A DNA stretch of 64,000 nucleotides, from NCBI GenBank assembly GCA_024663395.1, contig JANFAH010000002.1:5270001-5334000 (forward strand). Direction: 5' to 3'. Made by a program: the position numbers and the translations under genes. Shown here in pieces: positions 42,267 to 53,076 of the stretch (its first letter is position 1; every line of letters begins with the position of its first letter). The DNA is from Pisolithus tinctorius (Eukaryota; Basidiomycota; Agaricomycetes; Boletales; Pisolithaceae). Under the pieces are notes generated by a model. It ran no database searches. It was not told where the DNA came from and saw nothing but the letters and a program-made list of their open reading frames with translations.

Positions 42267-43802
42267 CTCGACCCCTCTAGGGTGGCAGCTACCTTGATAG
42301 TAGGAGAGGATGTTGACCTTGTCCTTGCTCTGAGGTCCGCCTCCTCGGTAGCACCACAACCGGAAGGTTCCATTCTCAGAGAAGGGCTGTACGTCTGTCA
42401 AGGGAGGGTTTATGTCCCGCCTGCCATCAGGGTCCATTGTCTTGAAAAGCACCATGACACCCCGCTTGCAGGGCACCCTGGATGGAAGAAAACTCTGGAA
42501 CTCGTCTCTCGCAACTATGTCTGGCCTGGAATGACTGCCACTGTTAAAGACTATGTCTCGGCATGTCACCATTGCCAGATGGCTAAAAGCTCTAGAGTGC
42601 CTCCTGCAGGAAAACTCCTCCTGAATCCCGTCCCAGAACGCCCTTGGACCGATATCTTGGTTGACTTCATGGAGTTGCCAGAGGCACAGGGCTTCGACAA
42701 CGTCATGGTGGTGGTGGACAGGTTTTCAAAAGAAGTGGTCTTTGCCCCTACCGTCAAGGAGGTTTCCTCGTTGCAGACAGCAGAGCTCTTCCACGACCAC
42801 GTGTGGACTCAACATGGTCTACCTTCCTCTGTCATCTCCGATCGTGGCCCCCAGTTCACCAGTGCTTTCACCACTGAGCTTTGCAAAATGCTTGGGGTCA
42901 AACCCAAGCTCTCCACTGCCTTTCATCCTCAAACAGATGGCCAGACAGAACGTCTTAACCAGGATCTGCAGCAGTACCTCCGCCTTTTTGTCAATGACCG
43001 ACAAAACTCTTGGCCTTCTTGGCTCAAGGTCGCTCAGTTCTCCTACAATAATAAGCGACAGGAGTCTACTGGCAAGAGCCCCTTCTTGGTCACTCGTTCC
43101 TATGCCCCCAGGATGGGTGTGGAACCCTTCCTTTCCAAGGCAGAGGCAGCCACAGATCATGCCGTCAACCTCACTAAGGTTTTGGAAGATACAAAGAAGG
43201 CCTTGGATAAAGCCACGGAACGGATGAAGGTGTCTGCAGATGCGTCTCATTCTGACGCCCCCTCCTACTCGGTTGGCGACATGGTTTGGCTGGAAACCTC
43301 CCGCATCTCCCTCTCTGGTCACCCTTCCAGAAAGCTCATGGAACGATGGATCGGCCCCTATAAGGTTGTCTCACTCAAACCCAATGCGGTAGAGTTGAAA
43401 CTTCCAAAAACCCTCAAAATCCATCCTGTCGTTAATGTCTCTCGGGTTAAGCCATACAAGGGACCTTTGGAGGGCCAAACCGTCACTCGCCCTGGACCGG
43501 TGGTGGGACACGAGGGCAATGAAGAGTTTGAGGTGGACTATGTCGCCGATTCTCACCTAAAAAGGAACAGGCTTGAATACCTTGTCCATTGGAAGGGGTA
43601 TCATGACGAGGATCGCACCTGGGAACCTGAGTCCGCTTTGAAGTCTGCCCCTGGTGCTGTCAGGGATTTCCACCGTCGTAATCCTTCTGCCCCTCGAAAG
43701 CTTTGCGGTATGAACTCCTCCCTCTTCTCCTCCCTCTTCTGTCCCCTGGAGAACTTCACTGACACTGTCCCTACCTTCAATCGCCTGGAAGTCGATTTCT
43801 AA
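42267..43802 (+). CDS. gypsy C integrase and chromodomain
   Basis: Intact frame of 511 codons after the copia insertion. Zinc-binding region from HHDTPLAGHPGWKKTLELVS to CHHCQMAK; DDE core with LVDFMELPEAQGFDN, ISDRGPQFTSAF and TDGQTERLNQDLQQY; GPY/F-type region WIGPYKVVSLKPNAVELKLP; chromodomain LEYLVHWKGYHDEDRTWEPE. It inserts element cDNA, and the chromodomain reads histone marks. It lacks its own start because it is the last part of a polyprotein. Confidence 0.9.
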   Translation, partial: LDPSRVAATLIVGEDVDLVLALRSASSVAPQPEGSILREGLYVCQGRVYVPPAIRVHCLEKHHDTPLAGHPGWKKTLELVSRNYVWPGMTATVKDYVSACHHCQMAKSSRVPPAGKLLLNPVPERPWTDILVDFMELPEAQGFDNVMVVVDRFSKEVVFAPTVKEVSSLQTAELFHDHVWTQHGLPSSVISDRGPQFTSAFTTELCKMLGVKPKLSTAFHPQTDGQTERLNQDLQQYLRLFVNDRQNSWPSWLKVAQFSYNNKRQESTGKSPFLVTRSYAPRMGVEPFLSKAEAATDHAVNLTKVLEDTKKALDKATERMKVSADASHSDAPSYSVGDMVWLETSRISLSGHPSRKLMERWIGPYKVVSLKPNAVELKLPKTLKIHPVVNVSRVKPYKGPLEGQTVTRPGPVVGHEGNEEFEVDYVADSHLKRNRLEYLVHWKGYHDEDRTWEPESALKSAPGAVRDFHRRNPSAPRKLCGMNSSLFSSLFCPLENFTDTVPTFNRLEVDF

Positions 43803-43813
43803 GGAGGGGATAG

Positions 43814-44208
43814 TGTTACGATACGTACTCTTTTTCCTTTCTTCTCTTTTCTTTTCATCTTATCTAATCTTTTCGTCTTATCTTATCTCTCGGACTCGGT
43901 CTGGACCCCGGTCTAGACCTCGCCTCACCTTCACCTTGCTTCTCCCTTCTAGTGCGTTCCGCTCCGCTGTGATATCATTATGACATCACTATGATGTCAC
44001 GGACCTTGTGTACACCTCGCCATTGCCTCATGTACTATAGTATAAGTACCATTGCTCAATCACCCAACTGGCTCTAAGCTAGTTCATTTGGGTCTACGAG
44101 TCCTAAAGTTGCCTGCTTCTAAGCCGTCTCCTCTTCTTTCTCTCTTCTTTCTTCTGTTGGTTCTTGGTGTGAGCCTACAACAAACCCTGTTGTTTAGGTC
44201 TCGTCACA
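43814..44208 (+). repeat. gypsy C 3' LTR
   Basis: 395 bases. It is preceded by the purine tract AAGGAGGGGATAG (43801-43813), which would prime plus-strand synthesis. Confidence 0.92.
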
Positions 44209-44213
44209 CTTCT

Positions 44214-45010
44214 CTTGAGAAGACCTTCAGGTATTGGTGATACTCCTTCGGGACGAGTTCCTCAGTAGTGCCAGCTCGAACTCTGGTGGAACGGAGCTTT
44301 GGGTAGAGGTACTCCATATCCTGTGCCTCCTGTTCTTCAGCTATTCTTTCTGCCCTTGTCCTTGGGGCCAGATCATGACACTCGCGGGGACAGCGGGACA
44401 ACTTCACTTGCTTGGTTTCCCAACACACCTCTGGATTGTGTTTTCGTAGCCAAGTGTAGCTGAGTATGAGGGGATGCGTGCCGAGCGTGGTGACCTGAGC
44501 CCAGACAGACTCTCAGTGTCCCTGATAGTTCATGACAAGAGAGGCGATATGAGTGATGTTGCCTGCCACATTAGGGGTTCCATCAACATTAAGGACGGTG
44601 ACAGGGCTACCAAGCTTGATCAGGGGAACATTGTTTTCATCAGCCCATTTCTTGTCCAAGAAGGTATCATTGGCTCCTGAGTCCACCAGTGCTTTTACCT
44701 TCCACTTCTTCTCTCGTCCTTCCAACACTACCTCTAACTCTAACTCGGCCTTTGGGTCTGCTGTTCTTATTTTTGGGGTTTCTTTCATTTTCTGGATAGG
44801 CGTACTTTTATTTTTGTCACAAGAGGAATTAAGCACCGGCAGTTTTACATCCGTGGCCGTGCCCACTGGGGTCACCTCTTCAGATGGTACAGTAGTCTCC
44901 GAGTTAAATATATCCTGCTCGGTAGAGAAATTGTCAACGCCTAAGACAGAAAACTTATTATAAATGTAGCCAGTGGAGACCCGATCCTCTACTGGCCGAA
45001 CTCTTTTCCC
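44214..45010 (-). pseudogene. gypsy B protease and start of pol
   Basis: Contains KALVDSGANDTFLDKKWADE (DSG protease motif), then the spacer seen in C (EEQEAQDMEYLYPKL), and is cut by gypsy C at the CTTCT target. A TGA near 44513 and a frame change near 44430 disrupt it. Confidence 0.8.
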
Positions 45011-46046
45011 TGACTCTTCATCTCATTAACTTGCTTGTTGTAGAAGAAAGCCTGCATTTCTTCAAATGACATTTGGTGGAGGGCGAGTTCCTGAGCTTCC
45101 TGGGTAACCTCCCATATGTTAGGCCTAGCAGGGCCCTTTCCTTTGGCACGGGGACAATCACACTTGTAGTGGTTTCCTTGGCAGTCGAAGCACTTGATAT
45201 GAGAGGGGATGGGGCGAGGAGGGAAGCGAGCAGCTCCAATTTCCATAGGAGCGCCACGGCCAGGCTGAGTACTGGTAGGGGTGAAACAGGGGGGGTATGA
45301 AGGGCGGTTAGAGGAGGAGCAGGGAGCAGGTTCGTCGGGTAATGATTATATAGAAGCTTAAAACGATCCCTAGCAAGGGTGGCCTCTCAGAAGGTGACAG
45401 TCATTTGGAGGTAATTGCCCTGGGTATATCCCCTCCTTAGAGCCTCCTTTACGATAGCAGGATGGACGGCGTTTTCCAACAAGAAGCCGGCAGTTTCATC
45501 AGTGACCTGTCCTTGTACCTTCAGGGACTCGAACTTTGCATAGAACTCCTCATAGTGAGAGTTCCCTTGGCGCATAGTGCGCATCTGGGCCTTTGCCCAC
45601 TCGATGTCTGTTTGAGGAGCAAAGAACCTATCGATGTCCTCTATCATCTCTGCCATATCAGGCCATACTCCAGTGACGATGGCAAGGGAAAACTTGGCCT
45701 GAGCGAACCTTCCAGCTACAGGGCCTGTCATGCGGGACCACACCACGGTACACTTGTCCTGGGCCATTGGTAGGGCGGTCCTGTTCTGAGCAACCCATAC
45801 CTTCATCTTGACCCACCATTCCGAGAACTTGGCATGATCACCGGCATACTGACCTGGGTCGGCCATCACCTCTATCCTTCTTTGGATAACATCTGCGGGG
45901 AGGGCATTCCATTGATTTCGCTGACCTTCAATGGCTGTGATTGTTCCTTGAGCGTCCCTTAGCTCGTTGCTTAGTCTGTAATTTTTGTCTCGAAGAGCAT
46001 TGAGGGTGTCACGGAGCTCGGTGAGCTGGTCCTGGATGCCTTCCAT
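44989..46046 (-). pseudogene. gypsy B gag
   Basis: Starts MEGIQDQLTELRDTLNALRD (coiled coil), then the gag core ALPADVIQRRIEVMADPGQY and FFAPQTDIEWAKAQMRTMRQ. A TGA (45387-45389) replaces the Arg found in C (FREAALARD), and a frameshift follows. The C-terminal part keeps the zinc knuckle CFDCQGNHYKCDCP. The last codons before the stop carry the GGGAAAA heptamer (45004-45010). Confidence 0.85.
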
Positions 46047-46272
46047 AGCGATCTGGATGTCTTAGGGTGTGACGGGGACAGAGGTTGTAGTGGGGTCGCT
46101 GTGGTTCAGCAGGAAGTGAACAAGGGAAGACGGACTTGATGGAGAAAGGGTAAGAGGGGGGTGACAGAAGGGGGTAAAGGTTGTGGTCGAAGAGTGGAGT
46201 GAGCGAATGTCGCTCAGGGATGTATGGGATGTAGAGGTTTGGGTCGGGTTCCGAGGCTGGGGGACTTGGCGA

Positions 46273-47316
46273 TGTGGGACACTACCTCTGGGTAGCGTGC
46301 AGATAGGGGAAGGCTGTAAGGGAAATCCCTAGGCTTGACCCAAGGGGTGCTGAGTTGGAAGGAGATGTAGTGTACGATGATAGAGTTGGTTGAAGAGTCG
46401 AATGTAGAGCATGGAATGTAATTCCGCAGAATTGTAGATAGGAATAGACTTTGCTTCTGAAATTCTGAGAGATGATCTTGACCCGACGAAGTAACTCCGA
46501 GATGAATTAGGCGCTCGAGAGGGGAAATGAGGAACTAGCAGACCAAGGACACAAAGACACAGGAGACACAGTGGATGTAGATGACACAAAGACACAGGTA
46601 TGCAGCAAACACAGAGGATGCAAGGACACTTAGAACACCTTAGACTCGCATGTGACATGGATGGTGAGTCCCGAAAGATGATTCTTTTTCGTCTCTAAGG
46701 CAGACTTATATAGTACATGGATAGTAAGGTACTGATCGGAGAAATGTGGGGTGGGTAAAGCAAAATTCCAAAAAACAAAGAGGGCGACGTGTCAGATGTC
46801 AAAGCCATACAGGATCATGCAAAGACAAACTGTTAAGTAGTAACCGAGAAAAACAAATGGGAAAAGATGGGTATATTCCGGCAGGACAAGTGTACATCGT
46901 ACCATGGAGTGTGCGAAGGATAGAGGCCATAGATGCAAGGGGGTACTCGCATTGCGGAGAAAGGTTCGCAGGAGAAGAGCGAGAGAGGTAACCAGAGTTT
47001 TTACTGATGATCTGCATGATTTCCTGGCTATGTGGCGAGGTGGAGGCTGAGGTGACACGACTGCGGAATTCCGGATAGACGTGTGTCAGGTTGATGTTGA
47101 CACAGAATTCCGGGACAATGACTGGTGTGTTATTGATGGACAGGGGAGCTCCGAAGGATCAATGGGCGAGGTGGTGCACAAGGCTGATGCACAAGGCTGA
47201 TGCAATAATTCTGACAACAACAGACGTGGAACTTTGATAGGGGTCAACTTTGGTGACGGCAGAATTTTGGTGTAGGCATCCCTATTTCAGCCTCAGGGAG
47301 TATACTACTCCCTACA
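46273..47316 (-). repeat. gypsy E 3' LTR
   Basis: TGTGGGACAC to ACTCCCTACA on the plus strand. It differs from its partner mostly as CG against TG or CA (for example GATGTA here, GACATA there). Confidence 0.9.
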
Positions 47317-47533
47317 CCTCCCAGGGTCTTCGAATGCTGACCGTCCTCGGTCAGAGGTCATTGAGTCACGGCAGAAGGGCAGTGGAGATTCGGCAGGTGA
47401 CGTAAACAAAGATGGCTCATGTTTGGCCACGTGCCTTGTGTGAGCAAAACTCCGCACACAGGTAACGCATCAGCAACAGCCCTGCAGAATTAAAAAAACT
47501 CGCCTGGAAACCATCTCATCGTCAGATTCACCC

Positions 47534-49186
47534 TTGTTACTCTACCACCTCGCTCTCAGACTCTCACAACTCTTGCCAACGACCATGCAAGCCTACTCCA
47601 TCAACGATGCGCGTCCTGTGTTCAGCATGAGGGACCAGGCGACCATGGCGCTTGCTGCAGCTCTAGGGCATGTCTGGAACTTGATCGAGGCAGCACCACA
47701 GCCAGAGGAGAGGCTGGAGACCATCTATGCGTGGGTGGAGGACTGGGATAAGACATGGGTGAGCAACCTTCCACTGTAGTGCATTGCGCGTTGACAGAGA
47801 CCCGCAGGCCAGCATACGCTCATGGTGGAAATACGTCGATGACAACGGAATTTCCGTGCCAAAGGTTCGCAATGAGTGCATGCGTGACTACACCGAGGAA
47901 TCTGTGATGTGCCAAAGCCTTCTAGTCCCGGGTGCCATCACCATTGCTGACCTCCGTCGTCCAGTGGAGCAGAGACGAATCCACATTGATGACATCTTCG
48001 AAGACTACCAGGAGAGGGTAGAGTTGAGAGCGCAGCTCGAGGCAGAGAGGTTGGCAAGGGAACCTTCTATATGCACGCGCAGACAGGCAGCAACGACGAT
48101 AGGTGAAGGTCAAGGCTGTGCGCCCAGCGACACTGAAGCAGGGGAGTCTTTGAGGGGGACTGGACGACCAGTGAGGGAACAGACGGATAGTACAGGCAAG
48201 GGGAAGGGCAAGGAAAAGGTACGTCCTACCCTCCAGGAAATGCTGAGCGTGATGGTTAACGTTCAGAAAAAACTCCGCAGGCCACAGACGAAGTTGACAA
48301 GCTGGAGAACGACAAAGGCAAACACCCACCTAACCCTGACCCATCGAAAGCTGGCGCTCTGGCACCTGACCCCAACCTTTGATGCAGGGAGTGTGCGAAG
48401 GTAAATGCAGCATGCGAAGGGCTACCTGGGGAGTCGTGCGAGTGATGCAGGCAGGCCAAACAGAAGTGTAGCTGGTCGCTCAGAGTGGGTAGGAAGGTGA
48501 GTACGAGCTGATTGCGACGTGAAGAACGAGGACACTGAACCATAACACAGCACAAGAATGCTGGTAGTGGAGAGACGGCTGCTGGGCCGTTGCATAAACG
48601 GACCAAGTCAGTAACAGTAACGGCGATGACTGAAACTCTGGCAACGACTGGGCTGAAACTCCGGATCCCTGCTCGCAAACCCCTCCCCAGGCAAAACTCC
48701 GAACCAGCTCCTGGGCACCCAACACCTCGTGCTAGTTCCCCATCGACCTCGAACATGCCTCCTCCTCCCGCACCTTGACCTCCCCTCTTCCTTCCATCAG
48801 CAACCCCTGCCCCTCGACCTCACCCTGAGCTAACTCCACCACCAATGGACAATCCAGGAGACCTCGGCAACGGTGGACTTTTTGGCAGACCGACGGGATT
48901 ATTGGATGATCCACCTGCGCCTGTCAACAGCATGCAGGACGAGCCTGAAGATCCCCCAGTCGCAGAAACTCTGCCGGTCACAAACCCGAGCGAGTCGACT
49001 ACACACGAGGCTCTTGCTGAGCGCATCCGACTGTTGGAGGGTAGGGTGGACAACGAGGAGTTTGAGTTGACCCAGATTCACCAGATGCTGGGGCTGTTGG
49101 CGACGCGAGTAGAGCAACAGATTGGCGCGGTTCAGGGGCGATGCGAGGAGCTGAAGAGGTTGAAGGATCAGCTCAAGGATATGTAG
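47534..49186 (+). pseudogene. extra gene of gypsy E, antisense to pol: Cys-cluster and coiled-coil protein
   Basis: Plus-strand coding segments in order: AYSINDARPVFSMRDQATMA and ETIYAWVEDWDKTW (47591-47760), RDPQASIRSWWKYVDDNGIS to VMVNVQKKLRRP (47799-48280), a Cys cluster reading ACEG..ESCE-stop-CRQAKQKCSWS (about 48400-48470), a Pro-rich stretch, and a C-terminal coiled coil (LAERIRLLEGRVDNEEFELT to RLKDQLKDM, ending 49186). The stop in the cluster is TGA (48443-48445) where Arg is expected (CERCRQ). Introns or frameshifts separate the parts; I could not place them cleanly. It is convergent with pol and lies outside the normal gag-pol set. The CxxC-x6-C spacing recalls fungal Zn2Cys6 DNA-binding clusters, but the function is unknown. 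Confidence 0.6.
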
Positions 49187-49325
49187 GTACGAGTACAGTA
49201 GTGTAAGTAGGTTGCAGAATTTATTTTGTTTTATTTTGTGATTCTTTTGGTATTTTTGAACGGGAATATCGTTAAGAAGGGAGCAGGGAAAGAGAACAAA
49301 TCGATGAGAGACGGAAGATGAGCAG

Positions 49326-49360
<35 letters not shown>

Positions 49361-49458
49361 TGAGGGGTTTTGTTTTATATGAGACGAAGAGGGTATATAT
49401 ATAAGTGAAAGGAAAAGCGGAGAAAGAGAGGAAAGAAAGAGATAGAGAGAAAGGTGTG
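49187..49458. other. gypsy E spacer between convergent genes, with a 34-base T run
   Basis: It holds an uninterrupted T run (about 49329-49362) and a GA-rich stretch (49381-49455). No gene. Confidence 0.5.
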
Positions 49459-50649
49459 CTACTCATCTGATTCATCCAAAGGGATGCCAGCGAGTGCAGG
49501 GTCTGGTAGCAAATCGTCTTCCGAGCGATCTAAGTCACCTGCGGAAATTCCAGTCAACTGCATGACTTCGATACGAGAGTTATTCCGTGGGAAATAGGGG
49601 TAAAGATGGAAGGTGGCGAAATGGAATTTGGACACGGCACCATCTAATTCCGCCAGGATGTACGAGCCTCCTTTGGTTCGCTGAATGATGATCATGGGGC
49701 CTAGGTAGTGTGGTTTGGTCTTGCGATCTAGTTCTCTCTCAATACATGAATTCCGCATGAGGACAAGTGACCCAGGTTCGAAGTCGAAGTCTTGGATGGT
49801 GTGTGCAAAACGAGTGACGAAGTCTTTGACCAAAGCAAAGCAAGACTTCAGAACGAGATCATGGATGCGAGTGAGGTCTTCTGAACGTTTCTGGAGTTGT
49901 CGAGCACAATGGGCGATGAGTTCTGTCGTTGAGTAAAATTCCACTTCGAAAGGGGCTAAGAATGTCACCTCAGCAAGGTCAAAGGGGAGTCTAGGTTCAA
50001 CACCATGAGCCATATAGAACGGAGAAAACCCAGTTGCCTTGTGAATCGTAACCCTCTCTGCCCAGAACACCGTAGGAGCCACCTCTGACCACTTTGATGC
50101 TTCCCCGCCGCAACTCTTTACCAACGCCTCCCTCACATCGAAATGCCGACGCTCAACAACTCCATTCACTTGTGAGTTATAAGGTGAGATTTGTATGTGG
50201 CAAATTCCGAAGGTCTTGGAGAGCCAATTGAGGGCGAGTACGTAGGGACCACTGTTATCTGTGACAATTTCCGCAACAGCACCCCAATGGCACAAGATCT
50301 GCTCGAAGATGAATTTTCCGATGGTCTTGCCGGTTTCTGCACGAAGCATAGCCCACTCTGGATAACTAGTGAGTGAACAGCGAGCTTGGGTGACGTAGCG
50401 AAATCCGTTCGACTTTGGCATCAAGAACGTGTCCATATATGCTTTAAAGAATAGGGGCTCGGGGATGGCGATGACTGGTGGAATATGTACGCGATCCAAA
50501 TGGCGTATTTGGCACTCATGACACAACTTGACATACCAGTGGATGTCCTGCTCTAGCATAGGCCACCAGAAACAAGTCAGCAGCTGCATGCAGGTCGAGT
50601 AGATACCCTTGTGTCCTAGCTCATCATGAGCCTGATGGAGAATCCCGAG
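49459..50649 (-). pseudogene. gypsy E integrase
   Basis: In frame with the reverse transcriptase but separated by TGA (50650-50652; HK-stop-LGILHQAHDELGHKG, Arg expected). Zinc region HDELGHKGIYSTCMQ to CHECQIRH; catalytic core with FKAYMDTFLMPKSNG, EIVTDNSGPYVLALNW and NGVVERRHFDVREALV. The C-terminal part (KPHYLGPMIIIQRTKGGSYI) resembles a GPY/F module; I see no chromodomain, unlike A, B and C. Confidence 0.85.
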
Positions 50650-53076
50650 TCATTTGTGAGGGGCGACTACTAGTTGGTGACGTCCGTGAGGGTCCTTTCT
50701 CCACAGGTCTCCTCCTTTGACAAAATACCGAGTGGCGAGATGCACCAGGCTTTCCAACTCCCCTTCCTCCAATCCTTCTGGCTTCTTCTTTGTCTCCAAA
50801 AACTCCTTCACCACTTTTAACCTCTCCTCTCTCTGGATCGCTTTCTCTGAGTGCGGAATTTCCGTCTCGTAGACACTCGGTGAGGTTTGTTCGGAGGAAT
50901 AGATGCCTAGACTCTGTGACAAGACCGAAGGTGAGTCTGACAAGGTACTTGGAATTTCCGAAGGGTAAGGCTGAGACTCGAAACGGGCCTCCCTACAGTT
51001 CAAAAGCTCGACAGTGAAGGCTCCACACTTGTCTATCCACTCCTCGTAGTCCTCTTCTCCATCCTCATCTTCTTCTGCTTTCGGTCTCCTTGAAAGACCG
51101 TCTGGCGCTGCATGCTTGTGAGCAGGGACATGTACAAGCTCGAAGTCGAATAAAAGAATTCCCACAATCCAGCGGTTGATGGTTGCGTTGGGCTGTAAGT
51201 CTGGATTGTTAATCATCCCCTTTATATATCGTGCGTCAACCTCGACAACTAAATTCCGCACACCGAAAATGTGAAGTCTGACATCGTGTAAAGCGCGGAA
51301 GAGACCAAAGAGCTCGAGTTTGGCTTGGCTGTAATGGCATTCGTGGTCGTTGAGAGTTATCGAGCCGAACCTCGCAGGGTAACATTTTCCATCTTCCCCC
51401 TCCTGCATGAGGAGGTATCCTACAGCGATATTCGAAGTGTCGACTGCCAGAATGACCTTCCTCTCGGAATTGTAGTCGATAGTGTGTAGTGCAGGGGACA
51501 AGATGATAGCTTGGCAAAGATAATCCATGGCTTCCCTGTGTTCATCACGGAATTCGAAGGAGACATCTTTCTTGGTCAGCTCAACGAGGGGACATGCATG
51601 CTTAGCGAAATCCTTGATAAAGATCCTACAATATGAGCAAAGACCTAAAAATCCGCGCACTTCGGTGATGTTAGCGCAGTAGGGCCAGTCTTTAATTTTC
51701 TGGACTTTAGCTTTGTCCGGAATTCTCCCCTCGAATGACACCTTATGCCCAACCACAATGATAGACAGCGTGGCAATGATGCATTTCTTTGCTGAAATGG
51801 TAGCTCCTGCATGATGCAGACGATGCAAGACACGGTTAATGTTCTGCAGATGTTCCCAGATGAAGCGCCGGATCCTGGAGTTTTGTGCGATCGTCTGGAA
51901 GGTACCATCGGAATTTTGGTAACGAGATTTGGGGCCCTTGATCAGGCAGTCGTCGATGAACAGGATGGTAACTTCCGGAATTTCATCCTTCAATATCCAA
52001 CAGACGTCTCCGTGGAAAATCTGGACGGCATTCGTGTAGCCCATAGGTAGTTTAGTGAGTCGAAGGGTACCAATAGGGGTTTGGAAAGTAGTAAGATCGC
52101 AGTATTTGTCGTGTATGGTGCGATGATTGTATCTGACCATAAGATCTAAAATTCCGTAGACGGAGTGGCAGGCAAAAGCTTCTGCAATTGAGTCGACGAA
52201 GGGGGGAACGGCTGAATCCTGTATAGATATGGCGTTCAGAGGTTGTAAGTCATGGACAAGGTGCAGAGATTTTCTGTCCTTCTTGACTACACAGAACCAT
52301 TTTGAGCGATAGGACGAAGTAGACGGTTCGTAGACTCCTGCGGAAATTTTTTCCTTGATTATGCTGACGACATCATGAAAAATGGCAGGAGGTATGGGGA
52401 TATTCCGCTTGACCCAGGGTTTGTGGGCTAGCGTGGGTATCTTCAGTGGCAGAAACATATCTTCTCGGAAGGTTCCCCTTTCTGTGGCATCCCAAGCGAA
52501 GGCGGTCTCATGCGTCTTGACCAGCCATCGTACCAGATTTAACTCCGCAGGCCAGAGGAACTTCAAAGGGTCCAGATTGAGCTTGTCAGCCCTTTCCTGG
52601 GTGAACCTGGAGCCTAGCATGAATGGAGGAGGATGAGTAGGTAGTACAGGCAAATCTGCGAGAGGATCTTCAGCCTCCCGACGCTCTACCCAGAATTCCA
52701 CAGGCATCAACGTCGGTACAGGCCTGACCTTCTTTGCTACAGGTTTGTACTTTAAAATATGAAGAATGGGGTTGAACTGGTAAGTGGAACGTAAAGCTGA
52801 AACTGTCAGTGGTGAAACGGTAGTGCTAGTAGAAAATAAGAAGGGGTCATTCAAAGAAACGGAACCAGAATCGAACGGATCAATGGGGGGCATACTGTTG
52901 CTTTGTAAATCATAGAGCAATGCCGCAGCGGAATTTTTGGTAGTGTCTGTAGAGGAAAGGGAAGCCGGCTTCGAAGGTAACAAAGGAGGATCAGAAAGGT
53001 AGAGAGAACACACGGAGAAAACATTATCATGGCCTCCTCGCAATCCAAACGAGTCATCGACCAACACTAAAAACCC
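50650..53076 (-). pseudogene. gypsy E reverse transcriptase and RNase H
   Basis: Entered by -1 frameshift from gag. After a spacer of about 200 residues, RT motifs: SYRSKWFCVVKKDRKSLHLV, LTKLPMGYTNAVQIF and the catalytic FIDDCLIKG (FIDD rather than YxDD). RNase H: VILAVDTSNIAVGYLLMQEG, LELFGLFRALHDVRLHIFGV, DARYIKGMINNPDLQPNATI. The only stop is TGA 50650-50652. Some catalytic neighbours look altered (LDLMVRYNHRTIH where a conserved YxQ/H is usual), so activity is uncertain. Confidence 0.86.

Larger units (their letters stand above)
28839..44208 (+). mobile_element. gypsy C: Tf1/sushi-like chromovirus inserted in gypsy B pol
   Basis: LTRs of 395 bases at 28839-29233 and 43814-44208, flanked by CTTCT (28834-28838, 44209-44213). 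Without D1 and D2 it is 5858 bp. Gag is intact; pol is interrupted by two TGA codons (35731, 36472), each where CGA is expected. D1 lies in its 5' leader and copia D2 between RNase H and integrase. Confidence 0.93.

Noticed and set aside
49329..49362. T run in gypsy E as a second poly(A) retroposon
   Set aside because: No flanking duplication is visible and the run sits in the spacer between two genes of the element.
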